Assembly: GCA_963978895.1 (NCBI GenBank) | Contig: OZ022240.1 | Location: 15,799,217-15,863,216 of the forward strand | Reading direction: 5' to 3' | Length of the DNA: 64,000 bases | Source: Erpobdella octoculata | Taxonomy: Eukaryota > Annelida > Clitellata > Hirudinida > Erpobdellidae | Shown: piece by piece, positions 1-11,057 of the stretch | How the letters are laid out: each line of letters starts with the position of its first letter | Numbering within the stretch: the first letter of the stretch is position 1 | Notes under the pieces: generated by a model | What the model saw: only the letters and a program-made list of their open reading frames with translations | Told to the model about the DNA's origin: nothing | The model's database searches: none | Made by a program: the position numbers and the translations under genes

Positions 1-430
1 CAAACCATCTTTCTTCTGCTATCTCGCTTTCTCTTTCTTCTCTCTCTATCTTTTCCTCTTTCTCTCTCTCTCTAGTGAAACGCATGGTATTTTATTTCTT
101 GTTCCTCTCTCTTTTTTCTTTCACTCTCTATCTCGCTCTCTTTTTGTCCTTAGTAAAATGCATGTTTCTTTTTTCTCATTCTTTTTTTTTTAATGTTTCT
201 CTCGTTATAATTCTTTATCTATTGTCTTTTTTTGTTTTATTTGTCTCTCTTTTCTTTCTTTTTTCTATTTGTGTTTTTCTTTTCTCCCTTTTCCTAAATG
301 ATAATGATATTGTGGCGCGGGTGTTTTAAATGTTTAGTAAATAATATAACAGTTAATCGTCTTCTTCCCATTTTCTTTGTTCTCTTTCTTTTTTCCCACT
401 CTCTCTCTTTCTTTCTCTCTCACAGCTCCC
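1..430. repeat. Polypyrimidine low-complexity tract
   Basis: The + strand is almost wholly C and T, with runs of TCTCTCTC and TTTTCTTT broken by short AT-rich stretches. The open frame over it only reflects F/L/S codons made by T-rich DNA and is not a gene. Bases 425-560, just after it, reappear inverted at about 5335-5455 (shared words such as CACATTAAAAACACATTA), so a dispersed repeat abuts the tract. Confidence 0.75.
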
Positions 431-659
431 ATTAAGATTCACTCATGTGAATGTTGCAAACACATTAAAAACACATTAGTGCCAGATGCCAATGTCACGG
501 TCAAGAAACTTCCTACTTAATTATAGTTCAAACTTGAATTTATAGATAAGTATTTTTAGTACCAATTTGGTTATAGGAAAATTTGCTCATGTAAAAACCT
601 ATTTAACTTTACAGTTTTTGTACAAAAAGTGATGCACGTGTGTGGGTAAAATTATAAAT

Positions 660-838
660 TATAATATTTCATGTTTTCGCTTTTTTGACGTTCGCCTTTT
701 TTATTGTGCGCTCTTTTTAGTTTCGCCCTTTTCATTTTCGCTCTTATTATCGTGCGATCTTTTTAGCATTGGCCCTTTTAGTTTCGCCGTTTTATGTTCG
801 CCCTTTTGTTTTCGCCCTTATGTTTTCGCTCTTTTGAT
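660..838. repeat. Degenerate minisatellite, TTCGCCCTTTT units
   Basis: The core TTCGCCCTTTT or TTTTCGCTCTT recurs about ten times with irregular 11-25 bp spacing. The overlapping open frame (642-851) is a by-product of the tandem structure. No flanking gene is visible. Confidence 0.7.
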
Positions 839-1224
839 AGGATACCATTGAGCGTAACGGTTGTTTTAGATTCAAAAATTTTAGTTCGTTGATTCAGATA
901 AAGAGGCAAAGAAAAACATTTAAAAAAAATTTATTTTTAGCTAATATATATATATAATATATATTTACTAGAGATGTCCGGTCAAAAATGACGGATTTGT
1001 TTAAATCTAATTATATATTATTTTACGCATACATACATACATACATACATATATAAATACATACATACATACATACATTAGAGAGTGACACGGGGACAAC
1101 ATTTTTTCCCCATCCCCACTCCGCAAAGAAAACTCTTTTCCCGTCTCCTCAATATCTGTCCCCATCCCCGCAGCTATCGTTCCCAAATCCTCATTGTTCC
1201 CGCATTTTAAATTTGTATGCAATC

Positions 1225-1410
1225 TTGTTAATTATATTGGACCTCTGGCGACTGTTTAATTATTTTAGACCTCTGGCGACTTATACAAAAACAACTTATT
1301 ACAGTCGCTAGATGGCAGGAATTAATTTGATTTGATTAATTTTAATTGATGTCGGAAACATTCAATTCATGAATTGTCATTCAGAATAAAGTTTTCCTGA
1401 AAGTTTTATC
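1225..1410. repeat. Direct repeat copy 1 (pair with 2150-2370)
   Basis: A block with GACCTCTGGCGACTTAT, then TCGCTAGATGGCAGGAATTA, then AATTGAT and a CATTCAATTCATG stretch recurs in the same orientation at about 2150-2370 with a few indels. Related tails (TGTTATC..A..AAAGCT..CTGAAAGTTT) occur near 19870 and 23765. It is a dispersed repeat of unknown class. Confidence 0.55.
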
Positions 1411-1685
1411 AATAGTTGGATATCAAGTGACAAAAATATCGGGGTCCAATGTGATTGTTTTCAACTCAATCTAGACCCTTTTTCAAATCAACTTGCTCAT
1501 CTTATTGAGCAACCGATGAGCCTTCACGTTACTATCTTTGTGACAGTTATATTTGTATCATTCCTACTCCAAAATAAGTCATTATGAATGAAAATTGTGT
1601 TGTCCAATTAAAATGTTGTGTCTTCACACCTTTCTCAACGGTTCTTAATAAACGTGTAACTTGAACAAGAAAAAATAAATAAAAA

Positions 1686-1866
1686 ACTCCGCCTTGCATT
1701 TGCAAGCCAGTCCCAAGCCTGGAGAAAGGAGGAGGGAAAAGTTAAAAAGAACAAATTATGATCCACGACAGGAAGTACTTAGGTGCTTCCTACATACAGC
1801 CATTTCAGTCTTAAAACACCTGGTGTAAAGGACTATAAACTATTATAAAAAAAAAAAAAAAAAAAA
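1686..1866 (+). mobile_element. Poly(A) SINE, family A, copy 1
   Basis: A body of about 160 bp starts ACTCCGCCTTGCATTTGCAA and ends GGACTATAAACTATTAT, followed by poly(A). The same body follows directly at 1883 and is inverted at 14544-14742 and 61468-61635. I see no tRNA-type A/B boxes. Mobility is shown by the copy at 14544, which has target-site duplications and an empty allele elsewhere in the window. Confidence 0.75.
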
Positions 1867-1882
1867 TAAATAAATAAAAAAA

Positions 1883-2070
1883 ACTCCGCCTTGCATTTGC
1901 AAGCCAGTCCCAAGCCTGGAGAAAGGAGGAGGGAAAAGTTGAAAAGAACAAATTATGATCTACGACAGGAAGTACTTAGGTGCTTCCTACATACAGCCAT
2001 TTCAGTCTTAAAACACCTGGTGTAAAGGACTATAAACTATTATAAAAAAAAAAAATAAAAAAAAAAAAAT
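1883..2070 (+). mobile_element. Poly(A) SINE, family A, copy 2
   Basis: Second direct copy of the SINE, starting ACTCCGCCTTGCATTTGC right after the A-rich tail of copy 1 and ending in its own poly(A). It differs from copy 1 by only a few substitutions. The pair arose either by insertion into the A-rich tail of the first or by local tandem duplication. Confidence 0.72.
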
Positions 2071-2459
2071 TTTTAAATGCTTTTATTTGTCTCTTTATCT
2101 GAGTCAACGAACTAAAATTTTTGAATCTAAAATAACCGTTACGCTCAATCGTGTTAATTATTTTGGACCTCTGGAGACTTATCAATAAAAATCCGTCATG
2201 TTTAATTATTTTGGACCTCTAGCGACTTATTCATAAACAACTTATTATAGTCGCTAGATGGCAGGAATTAATTTGATTTGATTAATTTTAATTGATTTAA
2301 GACCTAATTCATGTCGAAAACATTCAATTCATGTATTGTCATCCAGAATAAAGCTTTCCTGAAAACTTTAGAGCTCTAGGTGGTCGAAAAATGGGTGAAT
2401 TTTTGTTTCTAAGATTTGATCACCACAGACAAACAAACAAACAGAAAGAAAATGAAGTT

Positions 2460-2660
2460 AAATAAAAGCATTTAAAAAAGCTTCACTTAGTGTTGTAAAA
2501 AAGCCCAAAAAATCATTAAAAATATACTTAAAATGCCAAAAATTCAAAAAAAATCCAAAAAATTCAAAAAAATTCCAGAAAATTCCAAAAAATTTAAAAA
2601 ATCCAAATGATGCAAAAACTTCAAAATAATCCAAAAAACTCAAAAATTCGTACACCTATT
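2460..2660. repeat. A-rich simple repeat (AAAAATTCCAAA units)
   Basis: The stretch is built of A-runs broken by TTCC and TCC words, giving spurious F-rich reverse-strand frames. Just downstream (about 2764-2818) is one isolated transposon end whose reverse complement starts CAGCGGTTCTCAACC. Confidence 0.6.
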
Positions 2661-2897
2661 TGGAGAGTGGTAAGCCCCTCGGTCTTGTGCATGGCTATTT
2701 GAGCAACGCAAATAAGTTTCAAGTTTAAAAAGCTTGTTTTTTTAAACAATCAAATTTTCGAAAATTTTAGGTGACCCCTATGAAATCGTCAGCGACCCAC
2801 AGGTTGAGAACCGCTGCTTTAAGACATCGTCATATTTTAAAATTGGCTAAAAAAATACAATTTTAAATTTAAATTTAATAAAATCTTTCTTAAAATT

Positions 2898-3720
2898 ATG
2901 CCACTTAAACGAAAAGCTATTGGTCAACTTACGCTCCAAGCAAGAAAGAAAAAGGCACTACGAACTTCCAAAACAGAAGAACAAAGGAAAATAAGACTGG
3001 AAAGCGTTCGATTACGCACTGCTCAATCCCGTTCATCTGAAACAGCCGAGCAACGGGAAACAAGACTGGAAACCCATCGATTAGGCACTGCTCAACAAAG
3101 CTGGGTTGTAACGAAGTGCATTTACTTCGTCACACTACTTCGTTACTTTTGTCAGTACTTTTACTTGTAATGAGTTACAATTTTACGGTTTACTTTAACT
3201 TTTACTTCCGTTACTTTTCTGGCTTACTTTTTTCTTTGTAACGAGTTACTTTTATAAAAAAAAAAAAGTACAAAAGTAAATGCGATTCATTGAATGAACA
3301 ATTTGAATCAAAAATCCTATTAACGAGAAATATATCGATGAAATTTATTTCACAATATCAACTGGGACGCTACATTAGTAGCAACCAGTCAGTATGGCTC
3401 ATCTTATCGTTTCCAGCGCTATTGAACACTGCGGAAATAGCGCTATATAAATAATTGATTGATTGATTGATTGAGTTCACGAACGAAATCCAACAGTTGT
3501 TCATTTGGCAGTGCACCTTGAAAATGGACAGCCAGTGTACTTCACACCACAAAATGCACGCGTAAGATCATTTTCACCTCCACCGACTACTTTAACTGCA
3601 TTTTTCTCATTGTGTGGGAATGATATTTTTGCAAAGTCGTTACTTTACTCTGAGGTGCCAACATACCAGAGCCGTAGTCAGAGACAAGAACCTACGGAGG
3701 ACAAAACCAATCTATTGTTA
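2898..3720 (+). pseudogene. Helitron replicase/PIF1-helicase fragments, interrupted
   Basis: Two in-order pieces look like invertebrate Helitron proteins. At 2898-3110 the frame holds the Arg/Glu-rich repeat typical of their N-terminal part (RLESVRLRTAQSRSSETAEQ, then RETRLETHRL). At about 3490-3700 a frame reads HLENGQPVYFTPQNA, then TTLTAFFSLCGND and LLYSEVPTY, which I recognise from the segment before the helicase. They are separated by an insert (about 3111-3480) with a TTACTTCGTTAC-rich part and a LINE-like tail (GCGCTATATAAAT then GATT repeats). Rep and helicase catalytic motifs are absent. A dead fragment; family assignment is from motif memory. Confidence 0.6.
3413..3476 (+). repeat. 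LINE-type 3' tail with (GATT)n
   Basis: The sequence AATAGCGCTATATAAATAAT followed by four GATT units matches the tail after the LINE ORF at 43577-43843 (AATAGCACTATATAAATTC, then GATT units) and the 3' end of the tRNA-like SINE at 22800-23030. It marks a 5'-truncated retroposon inside the Helitron fragment. Confidence 0.6.
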
Positions 3721-3882
3721 TAGGCGCAAGACACCTACAACACCAGTGGGTCAAACTTAAAGTTAAACTTTTCTAAAGCTGATTTTGATTTTACTCTGTG
3801 TTTTCTTTTCTTTCAAATATAACCTACCCTACCAACAGCTATGCATTTAAATGTAGGTAATAATAGGATATTGAAAAAACTT

Positions 3883-4685
3883 GAAATATTTATTTATTTA
3901 AAAGCTAAATTAATTCGTCGATGCCCTGATGAATCCCAGCTCTGCAAAATCTTTAAAGGGTCCCCTGGAATCTTGCGGTGGATGTGTAGTAAAGCAAGTC
4001 CAGAAAGGCGATCTTGACCGCAGGTGCTTCACAGCTATATTAAGGCGCCTTAGTGCAGACAATGACCGTTCGCAGGGACAGGGACAAACAGGGAACGTTA
4101 AAAACCGATGAAACGCCGTTCTCAAGTTTGGAAAAAAGTCTGGATTAGTAACGCTATAGGTTTCTTGTAGTGATAATGGCAATCCAACCACTAGTTTGGA
4201 CCACTTTTTGTACCATTTTTCTAGTTCTTGGGACCATGTCTCAGGAAAAAGAAGATTTGGCTTGAAAAGCCAAAACAGTCTGCCAGCTGATCAACCAACT
4301 CTGTCAGGTTTTCTCCTTGAATGGCAGTTGGCAGCAAAAAAGTCACCTTAAACAATAGAACTTGATCATCTGAAAGTCGTTCATTCAATTCCTGTAACAC
4401 GTGATCAATGAACGAATTAAACATGTTCACTCGGAAGTGATTTTCAATGGAGACTGTTGGAGCATTCGCTCGATTCCTCTGTTTTGCAGTGAACCTTAGC
4501 ATTAGATTATTCAAGTCCAAGCCAAAAGAACCCAAATGTATTTTTCCTCCAAAAAAATCTGATGACCGGGGGGTTAGTCGGAGCTGCTTTTTAAAAAAAT
4601 TTCCAAAGCCACTTTTTATTTTTTCCATAAGAAAACTTATAGCTGATGACCGTAACAAAGCAAGATTTTGCTATACGTTGTAAAA
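3883..4685 (-). pseudogene. hAT-type transposase relic
   Basis: Two reverse-strand frames (4221-4658 and 3910-4191) read as the distal half of an animal hAT transposase of the kind related to ZMYM1 and the '52 kDa repressor' proteins. The first contains RNRANAPTVSIENHFRVN and LQELNERLSDDQV. The second contains FFPNLRTAFHRFLTFPV and the dimerisation signature CERSLSALRRLNIAVKHLRS. A frameshift or stop lies between them and no N-terminal zinc finger is seen. No clear terminal repeats were found, so limits are approximate. Confidence 0.6.
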
Positions 4686-4928
4686 AAAAAACATTAGCAG
4701 GCATATATAAAACTATTCCAGCCAATGAAAAGTTTACATCGTGGAAATCCAGAATGAAGTCATAAAAATAATAAACAATATTGGTGTTGCTGATGCTGAT
4801 GCACTTTGGATTTACATATAATATTTACATTGTCTTTTCAACTCCCGATATAATTTTAGTGTTTTTTAACTATCTTTATTTCGCCCCCCCCCCCCCCCCC
4901 AAAGCATGACGTCTAGTTGCGGGGGTTC

Positions 4929-5892
4929 CATGATGAAACAGAACATGATAAAACAGAACATGACAAAACAGAACATGATAAAACAGAACATGATAAAACA
5001 GAACAGTGAGAAAACAGAACAGTGAAGAAACAGAACATTGATTAAACAGAACAGTGATAAAACAGAACATTGCGTATATTTTTTCAACTTTTTCGTGATA
5101 TACAAAATGTCCGAGATCAAATTGCTTCTAGTTAAAACGCCCGGAGATATTTTAAACTATTATCATAAAATTAAAGTTTTATTTGGTAATGTAGTTAATA
5201 ATATTATTTTTCGATGTTTGAAGCTCTTCACTGCTGGATATAACTTGCTCACCCTGTTTGCACAGAAATTGTAGATATAAATACATATTTTATATAAGCA
5301 AACTCTTTTATAACCAACTTTGTACCAAGAATATATATCTAGAAGTCCAAGTTTTAACTATAATTTGGTAAGAAGTCTCTCAACTGTGACACTGGTATCT
5401 GGCATTAATGTGTTTTTAATGTGTTCGCAACATTTGCATGACTGAATTTTCACGGGAAAAATTATATTGATCAATTAATAAGAAATGAACTAAAATAGGA
5501 ACAGCTTAAAAAGTTGGCTCTTTTGTCAAAATAGTTTCTTAATATTCAACCAAACAAAAAAGTTATCAGCGAAAACCGTCAGCGCACCGCAACAAGAATA
5601 TAAAGCAGAGACAAACACAAATTAATCTGTTGTAGGATGATTCCTACATTTCCTCTGGATCAATAGCTGACAACGGAAACATACAAAGAAGTAGATGAAA
5701 GTTATATAAAACTGATTTGTAGTTATTATTGCGAAAAATTGAAAAAAATAAACGCAATGTTCTGTTTTATCACTGTTCTGTTTGTTCAATGTTCTGTTTC
5801 TTCACTGTTCTGTTTTATCATGTTCTGTTTTATCATGTTCTGTTTTATCATGTTCTGTTTCATCATGTTCTGTTTTATCCGGTTACCAGTTG
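4929..5892. mobile_element. Foldback element with tandem-repeat arms
   Basis: The left arm (about 4929-5098) is an array of AAAACAGAACATGAT units of about 15 bp. The right arm (about 5727-5892) is its inverted complement (ATGTTCTGTTTTATC units), and homology continues inward through CATTGCGT and the TTTTTCAA run. The 630-bp centre carries no recognisable gene. The arms give the artefactual Met-Phe-Cys-Phe-Ile peptides in several frames. The architecture is like that of foldback transposons; relationship to a known family is not established. Confidence 0.7.
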
Positions 5893-6609
5893 CGGGGCTG
5901 AAACCGAATGAGCTGGAGATCCTCATTTATAAGCTGCTAGTTGGCAGGATGTATTCGGTTTCGGTTGGTCAAGCATATCTTACTTAGGTATAGTAATGAG
6001 ATATTAATTGCACATTGCTGATGACAACAGATTTCTTCCTATTTTACAATATTTAGGTTAGATAGATAGTTGGTGTTTGGCAGAGGGTTGTTTGGTAATG
6101 CGTTTAACGTTATGTATATTCATTGAAAAAAATTGAGCTCTTAGGCTGGTGGGGGATTCATCCCCAGCATCCCCAATGGTGGGACCACGCCGGCAAGCGA
6201 GAAAAACAATAAAAAACGCTGCAATCAGAAGCGGCAATTGAGGGGGGATGGGGGCGACGCCCCCCCCCCAAGACTGTGTCCACCAAAAAAAATTTTTATT
6301 AGCTCACTCATGCTTGAGTATTTAGATTAATTGATAAACGTATTACTTTTCATACATTTTAAATTATATTTACTTAGTTATATCATATATTTCTGTGATA
6401 TTTTTCAATCTTGTAGGGCCTTCGGTCCATCTGATCGAGCTCATATAAACTTTAGCCTCGTGTGTCTGCAGGGGCGCAACTAGGGAGGCGCAAGCCAAAT
6501 TGAAGGCCCCTGCAAATTTTTTCAAATATGATGAGTTTTTCTTTGAGTTGGGGGTGGGGGTGCTACATTTATTCTCAATCTATTATATGCCTATATATTT
6601 ATATGTTTA

Positions 6610-7556
6610 GGGGAAAGTGTGGTATTATGGGGTACTTAACAAAAAAATATAATTTAAACCATATTATAGTGGCAGAAATTAAATTTTTTTCTCTGTGTTT
6701 TTCTTGGTATAGCAGACATATTACTATGAGTTAATTAAACATTTAAGCAAATATGATTTCATTTTTTAGAAAATAATTGAATAAAGTGTAGCATTCAAGT
6801 ACCCCAAATTACCCACTAGAGGTGGGGTAATATGGGGTACTTGAATGTTAGATATGTTCCAGCTTTCATTAAACCTAAATATAACAAGGACAACAAAAGT
6901 AATTGTTATAAAACAATATTGTATTAAAAAAACAATAACATAAGTAATAAAAACATTTTAAAAATATTAAATGAGCGTCACTGCAGATGTTGACTCTGGG
7001 CTCCGTATTGTAAGTTTTGCATAATTACGTGGCATCTGAAAAGATAATAAAGCAGTATAAAGTAATGACATAATAAAATAAAGGTAACAGATCAATGATG
7101 AAATGCGTGTATAAAAGTGAAGAAATCATGAATATGGTAATATGGGGTGTACCCCATATTACCCCAGCCCAGATACCTCATATTACCCAACAGCATGCCA
7201 CGAATAAAATCTGTAAAATTTTGGCAAATCAACATTGTAGCGGCTGATAATTAAAAACACTGTTAAAGTATATCCCAAAAAAATAGAAATTCACAATTGT
7301 TAGAAAATATCTTACTTTTTCTCTCTTTTATGCGTAGAGAAACACAGTTGATGGAACTTAACAGAAAACGTTAAAAAATGATTTCTAATCTATTACGTAA
7401 ACTCGTAAACAAAATTACTTTATCGGCTATGCGGCAGAGTTACATAACCAATGCGACCATAGATCGCTAACTAAATATTCTTATAACGATGTTCTTATAA
7501 TAAAAAGGTGGGTATACCCCATATTACCCGAGGCCCCATATTACCCCACTTTCCCC
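6610..7556. mobile_element. MITE-like element, GGGGAAAGTGGGGTAA termini
   Basis: It starts GGGGAAAGTGTGGTATTATG and ends CATATTACCCCACTTTCCCC, an inverted pair flanked by TA on both sides (6608-6609, 7557-7558). The core word GGGGTAATATGGGG and its complement recur inside at about 6823, 7136 and 7150-7185. There is no ORF of note. A non-autonomous DNA transposon with TA target duplication; superfamily not assigned. Confidence 0.7.
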
Positions 7557-7771
7557 TATACATACAATAAACTTATTTTTTAACTGGTTTGAAACTGAGT
7601 TTGACTATCTTCAGTTTGCAGTCTAGCTTTTCTATTATTAATGAATTATTAAAGATAACAAAAAAAACTGCAGACTGAAGATAGTCAAAAAAAATTTTGC
7701 CTGCGGCGGGCTTTTTTTCTTTTTCAGACCTTAGCCTCCCCAGGATATTTGATAAAGGGTGGCGCATCCAT

Positions 7772-8582
7772 CAGGGGCGCCCGCAGGAAGTTTTGCAGAG
7801 GGGGAAACGTTTTCTTTTTTTTGCCTCTTCTCTCATATTCTCTCTCAGATTTATTCTTTTTTCTTTCCAAAATTGTGTAAGTTCTTGGGGTTCAATTAAG
7901 CCACAAATTTTTTTTTTAATTTTTTTTTTAAAATTGGGTATATAGAGTACAATTTTCGGTTAACTTTATTTTGTTTTACAACATAATAAAAATTTCAAAA
8001 TGTTTTAAAAACACTTAGAAAAATGTTTTAGTTGGAAAAGTTTATATTTCTTACACAGCCAAATTGTCATTGTTGGATAGAAATTTGTGTACCTTTAAGA
8101 CTTTACAGACAAATTTGGAAAAAACTGTATGAAAATGAAAGGGGACGATCAAACAAAAGTTATTCATCAGTAAAAGCCCACACTAATGTTTTTGGAGGCC
8201 CATTTACACCACATTTTGGAGGCCCATTTACACTGCCAACAGCTTTACATGAGTTTATTAGCTAACACATTCTTAAATAAATATTATACTTAGAATAAAC
8301 CATTTAACTATTGGTAGATCAGTTATTCTAGATAATTTTCTAAAATCAAATTGTTTAGAGAAACGTGAATGAAGTAAAAAATAGAGCAACGGGGGGTGCA
8401 TCCCCAAAGATAATGATAATGGTTATATCGATATAACAATAAAAGGAGTCACAGTTGTTACAATTAATTTTAAATGTTTTAACTATAAATATTTTGTCTA
8501 TTTTTGTCTAAAAAATTTAAGCCATAAATCTGGGGGGGGGGGGGGCAAGTGCCCTCCTTGTTACCGCTTGCGGGCGCCCATG
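7772..8582. mobile_element. Non-autonomous hAT, TSD GCATCCAT
   Basis: Termini CAGGGGCGCCCGCAGGAAG and CTTGCGGGCGCCCATG are inverted copies flanked by GCATCCAT at 7764-7771 and 8583-8590. The interior is AT-rich and has no credible transposase. It lies within the larger hAT at 6226-9212, so it is the younger insertion. Confidence 0.8.
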
Positions 8583-8960
8583 GCATCCATGAGTGCCCAC
8601 CTATAGGGGCAAGAAAAGTCTTCCTACCTGAAAAATTGGTGACATTTTTTATACAATTGTTTACAAGTTTATTCGTGTATAATGGATTTGCCCCCTCATA
8701 CTAAAATTCAAAATGTAACCAATAATGGTAAAAATGTGTGAGATAAAAATGGAAATCCATCAATGTTTTTATGCTTGAAACAAGCGTATACATTGATTGA
8801 GAGCTTAACTCTTTACTGAAATTTACTTTAATTCAAAATTGATTTTATTCATACGTTTATTACTAAATATTATGTACATAATTTAAATTTGTTTATGTAT
8901 ATTATTTTTAACTATTCATCAATGGGGGCGCATCCCCTCGCCCCCCTGGATCCGCCCCTG

Positions 8961-9140
<180 letters not shown>

Positions 9141-9220
9141 TTAAGATTCTCCAGGTTAAATTTAAAAAATCTTCGCCCCCCCCCCCAAGGTTTTGCTGAA
9201 TCGCCGCCACTGGCTGCAAT

Positions 9221-10380
9221 GTTATTTTTGACGGGTTATCACGAGTTTAAAACAAAGTTTCAAAATTATGTATTTATTTAAAATAAACATAGGTGCGTTC
9301 AGAAAAGACAAATACGTAAAATTAAAATTATAACTTAATTTCAGTTTTAAATAATTGCTTGGCGTGTTCTTTTGTTGTCAACAATGGAATTTCCCCTTTC
9401 AACCAATCACGCTTTTAATAAATAAATACAGTAAAAAAGCGCGTGCTTTTAGACACCATAAAGTACTTGTTTTTTCAAAAATCATCGGTTTATTTTTTGT
9501 CAAACAATGAGTGCTCCTTTGAGAGAAACGGTAAGAAAAGTTAGTTTCGCGAATGAATTTGTAGAATTTGCTCTACTCATCTACTCTACCTCTACTACTC
9601 TACTTATAATACTTTACTTTACTCTCTACTTACTTAGACTTACTACATACAGTTACAGTTACTACTTACTAATAAACTTTCTAGAATTTACTAAACTACT
9701 TAAACAACACCCACTACTAATATTCTACTCTACTTGCTTTCATTTATACTATTTTATACAATATTCCTACTCATCTACTCTACTAGTCTACTATTCTGAC
9801 CCTGACCAGGACCTCTAGGTCGGCTTAGGATAGGCAGTCGCATGGTAAAGGCGAACAAGTAGAGCCCCCGTCCGGAAATCAAATATAAACAAATTTTGGC
9901 TCCACCCCCAACATCTGAAGCTCCACCTACATTGATTTATCTACTATCACAATTATAATTTTTTTTAATTTAAATATTTTAAAATAAATTTTAAATATTT
10001 ATTCACTATTTATTTCGAGAAGAATTATCTAAATACAGCTATTTGAAAATATGTGCTTTTTGTGCGAACAAGTACCGACCAAGAACAAAACTGAAAATTT
10101 TGTTAGATTTTTATTGAAAAAAATCGAAATATGTCCTAAAAAAGGAACAAGTATTAAAATTAAAGAGGGTAATAATGTATAATTAGGTCCACGGCTTTCT
10201 GGAAGCAAAAGTCTGTTATGGACTCGTATGTACGGAAGAACAACGCTAATACGACAGAGACACGCACAATCGTCAACTATATTTTATTCCGCCAAAAAGA
10301 AAGACACTCAAGCAGTGAAGCTTAGATATAACCTATGGCCATGGACAAAAGATTCTAGACAATTAATAAATAATTGTCTA
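9221..10380. other. Intergenic region without recognised gene
   Basis: AT-rich DNA with a degenerate CTACT/TACTT tract at about 9570-9790 that creates a long Tyr/Leu/Thr frame. I see no splice-supported coding sequence, transposase motif or RNA gene. The DHODH promoter and 5' exon could lie here or in 10.4-11.0 kb, but I cannot identify them. Confidence 0.4.
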
Positions 10381-10860
10381 TCTCTAACACAGTCGGTCAA
10401 TTCACATTATTCTGTTTCTTTCCTGTTCCATTTTCCGCTAATTTTCTAATTCCAGTTTCGCTCGCTCTCCCGCTCCACTCATTTTGTGACCGATTTTAAT
10501 TTTTTCTCCCAAGCTTGTGTAAAAATTGTAATACAATCGGATGAATGGTGTAGCAATGCATAAAGGACTAAGATACTTACTTACTTACATAATCTCATTT
10601 ATATATATATAGATTTCGAAAAAAAAATTTCCCTTACAACCGCTGACCGAACCGATTTTTCTCCATTAACAAATGTTTTCCAAACTTGACACCAACCACC
10701 GGCTGATAGTCTTCCTTAAGTGTGCCAAATTTCAATAAAATCTGTTAAGCGGTTTTCATTTGATGCTTGAATATACAAACATACATACATACATACATAC
10801 ATACATACATACATACATACATACAAACATACATACATACATACATACATACAAACATTG
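10380..10860. repeat. Dispersed repeat with (CATA)n tail
   Basis: Segments shared with 15810-16060, 38480-38680 and 56195-56600 (for example GAATGGTGTAGCAATGCATA) are followed by TATATATATAGATT and then a block ending in a (CATA)n/(CATACAAA) microsatellite at about 10775-10857. This is the 3' portion of a dispersed repeat found at least five times in the window. Class not assigned. Confidence 0.6.
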
Positions 10861-11057
10861 CTTTTTATGCATAAGATTTATTTATATAATTATTTATTAT
10901 TATTGTATATAAATTAATTTGCCATAGATAGCAATATATGACAGTTTTAAAGAGATGTCTTTTTTAAGTGTTGATGGTCTCATTATAAGATGTCACTATT
11001 TATGAGTCAATTATCTTTTGTTTAATCCATCTTGTAGACTAAAAAAAATCATTTCAG

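Larger units (their letters stand above)
847..2150. mobile_element. Element with about 55-90 bp terminal inverted repeats
   Basis: The left end begins ATTGAGCGTAACGGTTGTTT and the right end (about 2093-2150) is its near-perfect reverse complement ending AACCGTTACGCTCAAT. Inside are a TA tract, a (CATA)n microsatellite at 1027-1076, a GGGGACA-rich segment at 1085-1205 and two direct copies of a poly(A) SINE (1686 and 1883). No transposase is visible. A single end of the same family lies at about 19715-19775. Superfamily is unassigned and the boundaries are good to a few bases. Confidence 0.6.

Noticed and set aside
1027..1076. Regular short repeats (CATA)n, (TCAG)n and (GATT)n as a possible CRISPR array
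   Set aside because: They are uninterrupted microsatellites without spacers, in a eukaryotic genome.
4866..5987. Cys/Phe/Ile/Met-rich small proteins resembling membrane peptides
   Set aside because: They come from the 15-bp tandem units of the foldback arms and appear in two frames at both arms.
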